Assembly: GCA_964531645.1 (NCBI GenBank)
Contig: CAZHEF010000037.1
Location: 1-22,878, forward strand
DNA length: 22,878 bases
Source of the DNA: JBBIMS01 sp964531645
GTDB lineage: Bacteria; Acidobacteriota; Aminicenantia; JBFLYD01; JBBIMS01
Direction: 5' to 3'
In this document: piece after piece, positions 1 through 7,365 of the stretch
Layout: each line of letters starts with the position of its first letter
Numbering within the stretch: the first letter of the stretch is position 1
Position numbers and translations under genes: made by a program
Notes under the pieces: generated by a model
What the model was told of the DNA's origin: nothing
Database searches by the model: none
The model's input: the letters and a program-made list of their open reading frames with translations, nothing else

Positions 1-429
1 TCTAAGGTGATGCAATGAATATAATTTCATATACATCTTTATATGATGCAATTAGATTCTTGTATTTTGTATTAGTCAAATATATTTGCGAAACAGATTC
101 GTTTTCAATTAGACACCCAACAGGCATCCTGTTCCCCAGTTAAATATGAGAGAAAGGAGACAAGTGACGATTTATAGGTCTCAGCAGACAGCTCGCAGCA
201 TACAGAGTTTCTAAATCCCGACTCTGAAAATTGTCTTTTAACTATTTAGCGGTTTAATACGCACCTCCTGCAACCCGTTCCTTTATCCCTGAAGGGTAAG
301 GAGAAAGCTTTAAGCCGTAAAATTGATTTCAATAAAGCTGTGAGCTGTACCTTTAATTTTGCATTTTTGATCCTGCAATCAAGTTCACTCTTAAAAAATG
401 ACCTCTTTAGGAGAAAAGGACAAGACTTC
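1..429. other. Region without a recognised gene
   Basis: I find no convincing protein or known RNA here. The longest reading is a 42-codon plus-strand frame from the ATG at 15, with no recognisable similarity. Bases about 150-310 look less AT-rich than the rest of the window. They contain a 6-bp stem, CAGAGT at 203-208 with ACTCTG at 221-226, and an imperfect hairpin at 279-302 closed by CCC-TGAA-GGG. These could belong to a structured RNA or a decayed element, but nothing matches tRNA, tmRNA, RNase P or SRP RNA patterns I know. Confidence 0.4.
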
Positions 430-1575
430 TTAATTTTTTTTGGCTTTTATAATATTATATTTTAAAAAAATATCTTTTGCCTTATCAAGGGGGAGTGCGG
501 GAACAAAATGTCCTTCGAATCCTCTTATTGATTCTGCTTTTGTCAGGGAATTGTAAATAGCCTCTTCAACTGCCTCAATAACTGCAAGGAATAGAGGTGT
601 GATGGAATCATCATTTAAAATGGGGACTTTTCTTACATGCTCTGATAGATTAAAAGGGATTCTAACATCTTTATTTGTAGAGAAAGCAATTATATAATCA
701 CCAGAACCATGGGATGAAATTCCACCAGTTTTTGCGAGTCCGAGCATTCCTCTTTTTGCCAGTCTCTTTAACTGGCGAGAATCAAGGGGTGCATCTGTTG
801 CAATAATAATCATACACGAGCCTCCCTGTTCATAGTTAATTCTTCCTTTAAGATAAAACTCGCCCAGCTCAATCCCTACAGGAGCACCTGCAATCTGCAA
901 AATCCCCCCAAAATTTGTCTGGACCAAAACCCCGACTGTGTATCCACCAAGATTTTTGGGAAGAACCCTTGAGGATGTCCCAATCCCTCCTTTGAACCCG
1001 AAACATACAGTCCCTGTTCCTGCTCCTACATTTCCTTCTTCCACAGGATCACTTTTTGCGTTTTTGATTGCTTCAAAAACATGCTCTTTTTTAATGTGCA
1101 TTCCTCTTATGTCATTTAAAAATCCATCATTGCATTCTCCCACGACAGGATTTACCGACCTTACATTTTCATTCCCCTTGATTGAAATTGTATATTCAAT
1201 TAGAGCTTCTCCAGCAACTGGGACTGAAAGGGTGTTTGTGAGAATTATAGGGGTTTCAATACAGCCAAGCTCCTCAACCTGTGTAAATCCCATTAGCTTT
1301 CCAAACCCATTTCCCACATGAATCCCTGCAGGAACTTTCTCCAGGAATATATTCCCATCATGGGGCAAAATTGCAGTTACTCCTGTTCTTACATTTTCTC
1401 CCTTGACCAATGTAAAATGACCTACCTTAACACCTTTCACATCTGTAATTGCATTGAATTTCCCTGGTTTCAGGATCCACGGGTTTACTCCAAGCTCCCT
1501 GATCCTTGCTCTTTCTTCAGAATAAGAAAAAAATGAAATTACAAATATTAACAAAATTCTTAAAATCCATCTCAT
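430..1575 (-). CDS. P1 family (DmpA/BapA, S58) peptidase, probably secreted
   Basis: This 381-residue protein resembles the DmpA/BapA aminopeptidases, N-terminal nucleophile enzymes that cut themselves in two before a serine and release N-terminal residues from short or beta-peptides. Residues 1-20 are hydrophobic with two arginines near the start, which suggests a signal peptide or anchor. The core shows ITDVKGVKVGH (43-53), the glycine-rich GAGTGTVCFGFKGGIGT (184-200), and QGGSCMIIIATDAPL (250-264). Ser253 after Gly252 fits the family's self-cleavage site and nucleophile, and the length matches DmpA (about 375). The start has a strong AGGAGG Shine-Dalgarno just upstream. The gene lies 29 bases after a GT4 gene on the same strand and may be co-transcribed, but nothing ties it to glycan synthesis. 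The family call is firm; the natural substrate is unknown. Confidence 0.9.
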   Translation of the reverse strand: MRWILRILLIFVISFFSYSEERARIRELGVNPWILKPGKFNAITDVKGVKVGHFTLVKGENVRTGVTAILPHDGNIFLEKVPAGIHVGNGFGKLMGFTQVEELGCIETPIILTNTLSVPVAGEALIEYTISIKGNENVRSVNPVVGECNDGFLNDIRGMHIKKEHVFEAIKNAKSDPVEEGNVGAGTGTVCFGFKGGIGTSSRVLPKNLGGYTVGVLVQTNFGGILQIAGAPVGIELGEFYLKGRINYEQGGSCMIIIATDAPLDSRQLKRLAKRGMLGLAKTGGISSHGSGDYIIAFSTNKDVRIPFNLSEHVRKVPILNDDSITPLFLAVIEAVEEAIYNSLTKAESIRGFEGHFVPALPLDKAKDIFLKYNIIKAKKN

Positions 1576-1604
1576 GTTTTCCTCCTTAATTCACTTTTAA
1601 TTTA

Positions 1605-2648
1605 CTATACAATCACGAGTTTCTTTACAACATTTTCCCATTTAATATCTTTTATTGATTCAAAACCTCTCTCCCCCATTTCCTCTGCAAGTTTTTGATT
1701 TTCTGAGAAAGCATCTATTTTCTCTGCTATTTTTTCAGGTTCAGGTTCAACCACAAAGCCAGAAAATCCGCCTTTCACAATTTCTGCAGGACCGCCGCTA
1801 TCTATACAGGTTATAACTGGCTTCCTTGAGGAAAAAGCTTCCATTGTGACAAATCCAAAATCTTCCTTATATGGGGCAAAGAAAACAGCCCTTGCCCTGG
1901 AATAGTAATCTACGAGTTCATCTTCGTTTAATCTTCCAATTAAAAAGACCCTATCTTGAAGATTTAATTCATTTATCATTTTTTTTATTCTATCCCCGTC
2001 CATACCTTCTCCCGCAACAAATGCTTTGACTTCTTTATTTTTAACGAATTTGAAAGCTCGGACAAGAAGATCGATTCTTTTCAATGGATACATGCGGGAG
2101 ACAGTAAAAATAAAATTTTCATATTTTTCTGTTTTGTAGTTTCTTTCTGGAGCGGGAGGGTAAAGAACCTCAGAATCAATTCCACCCCATTTTATCAATC
2201 TCTCTCTTATTGTTTCTGACTGACAAAAAATCTTTTTTACATTGTGGGTTAGAAGATAGTGATCTATCCTGCTTATAATTGCTTTTCTTATTCCTTCTTT
2301 TATCTTCCCTTTCCATGAAAATTGAGTCTTAAATTCATTCCAGAGGTCGTCATACTCCCTCATTCTGTGGTTCAACCATAAAACATGCTCTGGATGCCTT
2401 ACTGCATAGCTTGGGAAACGGAGAGAAATTATCTGGTCTATCTTCCTTCCAAGTCCATCCTCTGTTAAGTCAGTTAAGAAATTGGCGAGATAAGCCTGGA
2501 GCTGTTTTCCAAATTTGTTCTGAGGGGTAAAAAATATATCGGCTTCATAGCCTTGTTCTCTCAGGGCTTTTAGAAGATTCTCAACAATTACAAGATGTCC
2601 ACCGTAAACAAAAGGAACATTGGAAGTAACAACAACTATTCTTTTCAT
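1605..2648 (-). CDS. GT4-family glycosyltransferase
   Basis: A 347-residue GT-B fold glycosyltransferase of family GT4, which moves a sugar from a nucleotide donor to a lipid-linked or glycan acceptor at the cytoplasmic membrane face. The N-terminal acceptor domain begins with a Rossmann strand and YGGH (15-18). The donor domain has FTVSRMYPLKRIDLL (181-195), AGEGMDGDRI (212-221) and an EX7E pair, E262 and E270, in EDFGFVTME. SGGPAEI (284-290) follows, where the family contacts the nucleotide sugar. There is no Shine-Dalgarno; a near-consensus promoter ends seven bases before the ATG, so the transcript is probably leaderless. The gene diverges from the NTase remnant and wecB and lies just upstream of the P1 peptidase. 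Donor and acceptor cannot be told from sequence. Confidence 0.9.
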   Translation of the reverse strand: MKRIVVVTSNVPFVYGGHLVIVENLLKALREQGYEADIFFTPQNKFGKQLQAYLANFLTDLTEDGLGRKIDQIISLRFPSYAVRHPEHVLWLNHRMREYDDLWNEFKTQFSWKGKIKEGIRKAIISRIDHYLLTHNVKKIFCQSETIRERLIKWGGIDSEVLYPPAPERNYKTEKYENFIFTVSRMYPLKRIDLLVRAFKFVKNKEVKAFVAGEGMDGDRIKKMINELNLQDRVFLIGRLNEDELVDYYSRARAVFFAPYKEDFGFVTMEAFSSRKPVITCIDSGGPAEIVKGGFSGFVVEPEPEKIAEKIDAFSENQKLAEEMGERGFESIKDIKWENVVKKLVIV

Positions 2649-2655
2649 TATGATG

Positions 2656-2685
2656 ATTATATTTTGAAGGTTTCTTCTTTGTCAA
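2656..2685 (-). promoter_or_regulatory. Sigma70-like promoter for a leaderless GT4 transcript
   Basis: On the minus strand TTGACA (2685-2680) is separated by 18 bases from TATAAT (2661-2656), both perfect consensus boxes. Only seven bases, CATCATA, lie between the -10 box and the ATG at 2648, so transcription should start at or next to the start codon. No Shine-Dalgarno is present. Confidence 0.75.
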
Positions 2686-2743
2686 ATTAAATAGTCAAAA
2701 AAAGAAACCATGATACAGTTTATTTCAGAGGCATTGAACAGCT

Positions 2744-2926
2744 ATGAATGATGAAAAGGAGAGAAAGGTTAAAATTCAGAAGAAGGAGAGAGAAAAGATT
2801 ATCTCTATAATTTCAAGGGTTTTAAATACTGAAGAAAGAGTAATTTTTGCATATTTATCAGGCTCCTTTATAAATGAAGATTTTTTCAAAGATATTGATG
2901 TTTTTATATATACAAATGATGATTAA
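2744..2926 (+). pseudogene. Truncated MNT-type nucleotidyltransferase
   Basis: This 60-residue frame looks like the N-terminal half of a minimal nucleotidyltransferase, the antitoxin half of MNT/HEPN modules. It has a helical lead-in (ERVIFAYL), then the active-site signature GSFINEDFFKDIDVFIY, with the GS turn and DxD metal ligands at D51 and D53. It stops seven residues later, whereas family members run to about 100-130 residues, and the third acidic residue and the rest of the domain are absent. No HEPN gene follows; the wecB promoter begins 26 bases after the stop. I read it as a remnant of a lost toxin-antitoxin module, although a translated 60-residue peptide is possible. Confidence 0.6.
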
Positions 2927-2951
2927 AAGAAAACGATAAAAAAATATTAAT

Positions 2952-2980
2952 TTGAAGCAAACTTTAATGTTAAATATAAT
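2952..2980 (+). promoter_or_regulatory. Sigma70-like promoter for a leaderless wecB transcript
   Basis: TTGAAG (2952-2957), a 17-base spacer and a perfect TATAAT (2975-2980) end eight bases before the wecB ATG at 2989. Transcription would begin almost on the start codon. The intervening bases, TTTCTATC, contain no Shine-Dalgarno. Confidence 0.75.
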
Positions 2981-2988
2981 TTTCTATC

Positions 2989-4125
2989 ATGAAAAAAGTT
3001 ATTTTTGTTTTCGGAACAAGACCTGAGGCAATTAAGTTAGCCCCTGTCATTTTAAAGTTAAAGAAGTTTGAAGATGAATTTGAAATTAAAGTCTGTATAA
3101 CTTCCCAACATAGAGAAATGTTAGATCAGGTCCTGAAAATTTTTGATTTAAAACCTGATTATGACTTGAATATAATGAAAGAGAATCAGTCTCTTTTTTA
3201 TATCACTTCTGAAGCATTAAAAAAACTTGAAAAAATTCTTAAAAAGGAAAAACCCGATTTAGTTATAGTTCAGGGTGACACAACGACCACATTGGTGGCA
3301 AGCCTTTCTGCATATTATCAAAAAATCAAAGTCGCTCATGTTGAAGCGGGTTTGAGAACCGAAGATAAGTTCAATCCCTTTCCAGAGGAAATAAATAGAA
3401 GGTTAACAGATTGCATTGCGGATATCTATTTTGCTCCGACTTTAAAGGCAAAGGATAACCTTTTAAAGGAAGGAATTAGAGAGGATAAGATATTTGTCAC
3501 AGGAAATACGGTTATTGATGCTCTTTTCATTATACTTGGTAAGCAGAAAAATCCCGAAGTTGAGAAAAAGATTGAAAATAGATTTTTAAGGAAATATGGA
3601 ATTTCTTTTGAAATAATAACAATTCTTGTCACTGGGCACAGAAGAGAAAGTTTTGGGAAAGATTTTGAAGAGATTTGCCACGGATTAAAAATGATCGCAG
3701 AAAATTCCGATGTTCAAATTATATACCCTGTCCATCTCAATCCTAATGTTCAGAGGCCTGTGAAAAATATCCTTAGTGGTTTAAAAAATGTTTATCTTAT
3801 AGAACCTCTTGATTACTATCATTTTGTCTGGCTTATGAATAAATCCTATTTAATTCTCACAGACTCTGGAGGAATTCAGGAAGAAGCTCCATCTCTTGGT
3901 AAACCTGTTCTTGTAATGAGGAAAAAAACAGAAAGACCCGAAGGAATATCCGCTGGTGTAGCAAAGCTTATAGGAGTTGAAAGAGAGAAGATTTATTCAG
4001 AAACAAAAAAATTGCTTGAGGACATAGAGGCTTATAAGAGAATGGCTCAGGCAAAAAATCCATATGGTGATGGATTAGCTTCAGAAAGGATTTTTGAGAT
4101 TCTAAAAGAAAAATTAAATTTTTAA
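2989..4125 (+). CDS. wecB: UDP-N-acetylglucosamine 2-epimerase (non-hydrolysing)
   Basis: WecB interconverts UDP-GlcNAc and UDP-ManNAc in the cytoplasm, feeding ManNAc or ManNAcA into surface glycans. The 378-residue length is typical. Visible signatures are GTRPEAIK (9-16), QGDTTTT (95-101, D97), HVEAGLRT (117-124, E119), FPEEINRR (131-138), TGHRRE (215-220, H217) and TDSGGIQEEAPSLGKPVLV (291-309), followed by TERPEG. These cover the active-site acidic residues, the histidine and the allosteric UDP-GlcNAc site known from E. coli WecB. No dehydrogenase (WecC) gene is present in the window, so the product may be used as ManNAc, possibly by the WecG/TagA-family enzyme at 7362-6577. The gene has its own promoter and precedes the VanZ-like gene. 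Confidence 0.95.
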   Translation: MKKVIFVFGTRPEAIKLAPVILKLKKFEDEFEIKVCITSQHREMLDQVLKIFDLKPDYDLNIMKENQSLFYITSEALKKLEKILKKEKPDLVIVQGDTTTTLVASLSAYYQKIKVAHVEAGLRTEDKFNPFPEEINRRLTDCIADIYFAPTLKAKDNLLKEGIREDKIFVTGNTVIDALFIILGKQKNPEVEKKIENRFLRKYGISFEIITILVTGHRRESFGKDFEEICHGLKMIAENSDVQIIYPVHLNPNVQRPVKNILSGLKNVYLIEPLDYYHFVWLMNKSYLILTDSGGIQEEAPSLGKPVLVMRKKTERPEGISAGVAKLIGVEREKIYSETKKLLEDIEAYKRMAQAKNPYGDGLASERIFEILKEKLNF

Positions 4126-4166
4126 AAGATTTCAAAGAATGCAAAGATATGAATTTTGAGACCTGA

Positions 4167-4568
4167 ATGAGTTTAAATAAGAGAGCTAAGAGGCGTTTAA
4201 GTTTTCCAATAATCTTTAGACTTATTTTTATGGTATGGCTAATCATCAATCTTTTTATCTTTTTTATGCCCGTTTCTTTCGAGCAATCAATATTCAAAAA
4301 CTCTGACAAAATTTATCATATCTTCTTCTCCCTTGTCACAGCTTTTCTCTTCTATTTTTCCTTTAAAAATTGGAAGGTTGCCCTCCTTGGAAGTTTTCTA
4401 TTCCCTGTTCTTTATGGTTTTTTCATAGAAACTTTGCAGAACTTCTTACCCTATAGAGAATTTTCAATCCTTGATCTTCTCTGCAACGCAACAGGAGGAG
4501 CAATTTTTATTGTATGTTTCTTTTTATTTAAAAAACTAAGCTTTATAAGAGTTTCTTTTTTCTTCTGA
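4167..4568 (+). CDS. VanZ-like integral membrane protein
   Basis: A 133-residue protein with about four membrane helices (roughly residues 13-34, 49-66, 70-90 and 107-122). It carries the VanZ-family pattern: DKIYH (47-51), IETLQ (87-91), PYREFSILD (95-103) and a conserved asparagine, N107. VanZ proteins are linked to teicoplanin resistance in some Firmicutes, but most homologues lie near polysaccharide genes and have no proven function. It sits 41 bases after wecB on the same strand and is probably co-transcribed. A role in envelope glycan assembly is inferred from position only. Confidence 0.8.
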   Translation: MSLNKRAKRRLSFPIIFRLIFMVWLIINLFIFFMPVSFEQSIFKNSDKIYHIFFSLVTAFLFYFSFKNWKVALLGSFLFPVLYGFFIETLQNFLPYREFSILDLLCNATGGAIFIVCFFLFKKLSFIRVSFFF

Positions 4569-4611
4569 AGGCTTCAAATCTTCCAAACAATTACATCTTT
4601 TTTTTCTTTCA

Positions 4612-4662
4612 TTACACTTGATAAATCCTTTTCTCCCGCTTTGGAGCAGTCATACCAATCCC
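4612..4662 (-). pseudogene. Internal fragment of a WecG/TagA-family gene
   Basis: Reading down from 4662 the minus strand encodes GIGMTAPKREKRIYQ and then a stop at 4614-4612. This matches residues 169-181 (VGMTAPKQEKWIY) of the intact WecG-like protein at 7362-6577, and the DNA is also clearly similar over about 46 bases. It lies downstream of a C-terminal fragment of the same family, the reverse of the normal order. The upstream side ends at the palindrome at 4656-4698. Confidence 0.6.
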
Positions 4663-4698
4663 AAAATTCCACTTACGAAGTGGAATAAAATGGGATTG
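4656..4698. repeat. Two-part palindrome between wecG fragments
   Basis: ATTCCACTT (4666-4674), spacer ACG, and AAGTGGAAT (4678-4686) form a perfect 9-bp inverted repeat. Outside it CAATCCCA (4656-4663) pairs with TGGGATTG (4691-4698), separated by short A-rich strips. The whole could fold into a long hairpin. There is no T-run placing it as a simple terminator, and it sits exactly at the break in wecG homology. That makes a small mobile-element relic or a recombination scar more likely. No second copy was noticed in the window. Confidence 0.6.
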
Positions 4699-4771
4699 CA
4701 AAAGGCTCGCCAATTTAACAACTTTTCAATCCCCTTACTATTTTGGGTTCTTACTCTATTCATAAAATTTC

Positions 4772-4954
4772 CTAATTATTTTTCTTCAGAAACACTTTTT
4801 TAAGCAACTCTTTTAAAACAAGCCATATAAAAACCGTATTCCCAATCAAATACTTCTTCCATAGCCTCTTCGGCTCATGAATCAGTCTCCACAACCACTC
4901 AAGTCCTGACTTTTGCTTCCATCCTTGTAGTGTTTTTTCTCCAAAAATTACCAC
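4772..4954 (-). pseudogene. C-terminal fragment of a WecG/TagA-family glycosyltransferase
   Basis: This 60-codon frame contains KSGLEWLWRLIHEP and YLIGNTVFIWLVLKELLKK, nearly identical to the last fifty residues of the intact WecG-like enzyme (RSGLEWFWRLIHEP and onward). All catalytic parts of the family, including the ADG aspartate, are missing. Homology fades upstream of about 4945 and no start signal is visible. It is best read as the tail of a second, deleted copy of the gene. In TagA-type enzymes this C-terminal appendage helps membrane docking and completes the active site, so this piece would not be active alone. Confidence 0.75.
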
Positions 4955-4982
4955 CCCTTAATTTCCCCTTTTCCTTTTTCCG

Positions 4983-5761
4983 TCACCATTTTTCTATAAG
5001 CATTTCTGATATTTCTTTCATATTATTGCCTAAATCAACAATCAAGTCTCTATTCTCGATTAATCCCTCAAGGTCATATTTTATACTCTGGTAATCTAAA
5101 TTCTCTATAATTTTAATCAGCTCATTTTTTAACTTTTCTTTGCTATTTATTTTTTCTATACAATAAAAATTAGGAACCACACCTTTCTGAAGATACCACA
5201 TCAAATCAAAATAATCCCTACCTTTTACCCTCGCAATAACTATACCATTTTTTGCTGTTTTTTCCCATTTCCTAAACAATATGGCACGAATCTTGACAGT
5301 CTCTCCAAACTTAAAAACTGGAACTATCTCCATTTTATACTCTTTGCAAAATTCAAATTCCTTATATATCTCTAACTTCAAAAAAAGGGAATTTGATTCT
5401 GGAACCTTTGCTAAGCCAAGTTCGTAAAGGATAGGAAATCTTAAGGTAATCCTAAATTTTTGGATCTTATAGTCACATTTTAGCTTATACTTTTTTTGTA
5501 AAAAACTTTTAAACTATTAGCTATTTTATTAATATCTACTTTTTTTTCGACATCAACAAAATCAAGATCTTCTGAAAGCCTTTCCAGACCAAAACAATGT
5601 CTAAGACAAAAACCACCATAAAATATTAAACCATTATATTCAGGATTTGAGTATATAAAAGAAAGGACAACAACCTGAAGATACTCTTTCACTATATTCC
5701 TTTTAAATAAAGAAGGTGTGTCCCTTTTTTCTGCTATAATCTTTTTTAATGTTTCAATCAT
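4983..5761 (-). pseudogene. abiEii: AbiEii-type nucleotidyltransferase toxin, frameshifted
   Basis: AbiEii is the toxin of the type IV AbiE abortive-infection system, a DNA-polymerase-beta-like nucleotidyltransferase. The first part (93 codons from the ATG at 5761) has YGGFCLRHCFGLERLSEDLDF (48-68, split here as YGG, then ERLSEDLDF), the family's GG and DLD signature. The frame then stops at 5480. A second open frame (5381-4983) carries VKGRDYFDLMWYLQKG, the family's RD-Y-DL motif. Adding one A to the A7 run at 5497-5491 joins them: the intervening codons read KYKLKCDYKIQKF and lead straight into the second part, for about 259 residues, a normal length. The ATG overlaps the abiEi stop as ATGA. 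It is either a pseudogene, a sequencing or assembly error in a homopolymer, or, less likely, a slippage-controlled gene. Confidence 0.8.
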
Positions 5762-6394
5762 AATCCAAAAATATATTTGTAAATCTCGGACATTTTCTTA
5801 CTTCCTTCTTTTTCAACATATTCTTTAAATCGTCTTATATCATTTTTACTAAAAACCTCAATATTTAATCTCAACTCTTCAACTCCTTTTTCATTCATTA
5901 GAAATTTTTTCCTGAAGTATAAAAAATCGAAAAGTGCTTTTGCTTTTTCGGCTTTATAGATTAAAAAATCTCCAACTTTCTTAACATAATACCCTTTAAA
6001 AAAGTCATCCTTTATCTTGTGATAAATAAATACTCCCAATTTGTTCCTGTAAACATAGGGTTTGTTTATACTCACAAAAGTAAAATTTCGTATTGTGTTC
6101 ATATAATACATAATCCATACTTAAATATGATGGATAACAAATTTTTGTTCCAATAAACTCGACATAATAAGAAAAATTACCATCTATTTTTACTTTGTCA
6201 AGAAAATCACTTAAAACATACATCCCCTTTTTTAACCTAATAATTTTCCCGCTCTTTATCATTCGAGAAAGAACAATTTTAAGATGGTAATCTTTGACTT
6301 GTAAAATTTTAAGATTGTCAATAGTGAAATAGGGGAGATCTTTCACGCAATGAACAATCCTGTTACTAATACTTTCCCTTTCTCTGTTCTTCAT
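5758..6394 (-). pseudogene. abiEi: AbiEi-type antitoxin/regulator, frameshifted
   Basis: AbiEi is the winged-helix antitoxin that represses the abiE operon. From the ATG at 6394 the first frame gives MKNRERES, a winged-helix region (YFTIDNLKIL, then VLSRMIKSGKIIRLKKGMYVLS) and PSYLSMDYVLYEHN, the start of the C-terminal domain. The reading then shifts by one base near 6080-6100 into a second frame, IRNFTFVSINKPYVYRNKLGVFIYHKI, followed by KAEKAKALFDFLYF, matching the family's EKAl-D-lY motif, ending at 5758. Joined, it is about 214 residues, a normal length. A TTG at 6403 is a possible earlier start, but it lies inside the operator palindrome. Both members of the pair carry an indel, which favours decay over regulated frameshifting. 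Confidence 0.75.
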
Positions 6395-6417
6395 AATATA
6401 CAAAAATTGTATATTAT
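6393..6417. promoter_or_regulatory. abiE operator palindrome
   Basis: A perfect inverted repeat with 11-base arms, ATAATATACAA (6393-6403) and TTGTATATTAT (6407-6417), around AAA. It abuts the abiEi ATG and covers the proposed -10 box. AbiEi proteins are known to repress their own promoter by binding inverted repeats, so this is the natural operator candidate. Confidence 0.65.
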
Positions 6418-6434
6418 TAGAAATGAATTTTCAA
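6406..6434 (-). promoter_or_regulatory. abiE promoter
   Basis: On the minus strand TTGAAA (6434-6429), 17 bases, then TACAAT (6411-6406), each five of six consensus bases. The -10 lies inside the palindrome, so a bound AbiEi would block polymerase. The predicted leader is only about five bases, with no Shine-Dalgarno. Confidence 0.55.
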
Positions 6435-6576
6435 TATAAAACCTGAAACCCAACCAAAAAGCAAGCGACTTCTGCATCCAATTTTCGTATAGATTTTCAC
6501 TATGGTCTTTTATAGGTTTCCTTAACAAATTTCTTACCATTTTACCCGTTATTGTAAAATTGATTTTTTGTAAAGC

Positions 6577-7362
6577 TTAACTACCATGTCTTCTTAAAAT
6601 CTTAACTTTGATTAACTCTCTTATTAATAGCCACATAAAAACTGTGTTTCCAATCAAATACCTCTTCCATAGTCTCCTCGGCTCATGAATCAACCTCCAA
6701 AACCACTCAAGTCCCGATCTCTGCATCCATTTTGGTGCTCTTTTTACTCTTCCAGCGACAAAATCAAAAACTGCGCCAATTCCAATGGCAACCTTAACAT
6801 CAAGTTTATCAAGGTTTCGATAAATCCATTTCTCCTGTTTTGGAGCGGTCATTCCTACCCAGAGAATGTCGGGTCTTGCATCGTTTATTTTATTTATAAT
6901 TTCAAGATTTTCTTCTTCATTAAATTCATTCTTAAATGGAGGCGAATGTGCTCCTACAATCTTTAAAGAAGGAAATCTTTCTTTTAAATTAGAAAAAATT
7001 TTTGCCAAGGTCTCTTCAGTGGAGCCCAAAAAGAAGAATTTGTAACCCTTATCTGAGGAAATCCTACACATCTCCTCAAACAAATCTGCTCCAGCAATTC
7101 TTTCAGGAATAGGTTTTTTGAATAATTTCGAAATCCAGACAAGGGGCATACCATCTGCAATTGAAATACTTGAATTATTTGCATTTCTAAATTCAATGTC
7201 CCTCTGCATTAAAACGAGAGCATAGACAGGTGTCGCGCATATCTGTAATTTCTCTTTATTTTCAATATGTTCCTCAATAAGACTCATCAAATTTGCCTTC
7301 TTTATTCTACAAATTTTCACCCCTGAAAATTCAAAAGAATCTTTTGTAATAATGCTTTTCAC
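6577..7362 (-). CDS. WecG/TagA/CpsF-family (GT26) glycosyltransferase
   Basis: Members transfer N-acetylmannosamine or a related sugar from UDP to a polyprenyl-linked acceptor at the inner membrane face. In the 261 residues I see ATPVYALV (43-50), ADGMPLVW (69-76) with the probable catalytic base D70, PERIAGADLF (86-95), FFLGS (110-114), GMTAPKQEKW (170-179), GAVFDFVAGRVKRAPKWM (196-213) and the basic C-terminal appendage to about residue 250 that docks the enzyme on the membrane. The start is GTG at 7362 with a G-rich Shine-Dalgarno six bases upstream, three bases after the methyltransferase stop. WecB across the locus could supply UDP-ManNAc. The exact donor is unknown, since the family also includes UDP-ManNAcA and glucose users. 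Confidence 0.9.
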   Translation of the reverse strand: MKSIITKDSFEFSGVKICRIKKANLMSLIEEHIENKEKLQICATPVYALVLMQRDIEFRNANNSSISIADGMPLVWISKLFKKPIPERIAGADLFEEMCRISSDKGYKFFFLGSTEETLAKIFSNLKERFPSLKIVGAHSPPFKNEFNEEENLEIINKINDARPDILWVGMTAPKQEKWIYRNLDKLDVKVAIGIGAVFDFVAGRVKRAPKWMQRSGLEWFWRLIHEPRRLWKRYLIGNTVFMWLLIRELIKVKILRRHGS

Positions 7363-7365
7363 AGA

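Larger units (their letters stand above)
6391..6540 (-). other. Possible small ORF between wecG-like gene and abiEi
   Basis: A 49-codon frame starts at the ATG at 6540, contains SENLYENWMQKSLAFWLGF, and ends in TGA overlapping the abiEi ATG as ATGA. The frame is open back to the stop codon of the wecG-like gene. WMQKS recalls WMQRSGLEW in WecG, so it might be another decayed fragment, but the match is short. It runs through the proposed abiE promoter. I do not recognise a product. Confidence 0.25.

Noticed and set aside
938..1321. Plus-strand 127-codon open frame
   Set aside because: It lies wholly opposite the well-supported P1 peptidase gene, is rich in S, P and F as antisense frames are, and has no recognisable domain.
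4656..4698. Rho-independent terminator for the plus-strand wecB-VanZ operon
   Set aside because: The hairpin is long but is not followed by a T-run on the plus strand, and it lies about 90 bases after the VanZ stop at a break in wecG homology.
4618..4803. Plus-strand 61-codon open frame
   Set aside because: It is the reverse side of the two wecG fragments and the palindrome, with no protein features of its own.
4983..6394. Programmed ribosomal frameshifting in abiE
   Set aside because: Not chosen as the main reading because both genes are shifted, only one at a slippery A run, and AbiE systems are not known to need it.
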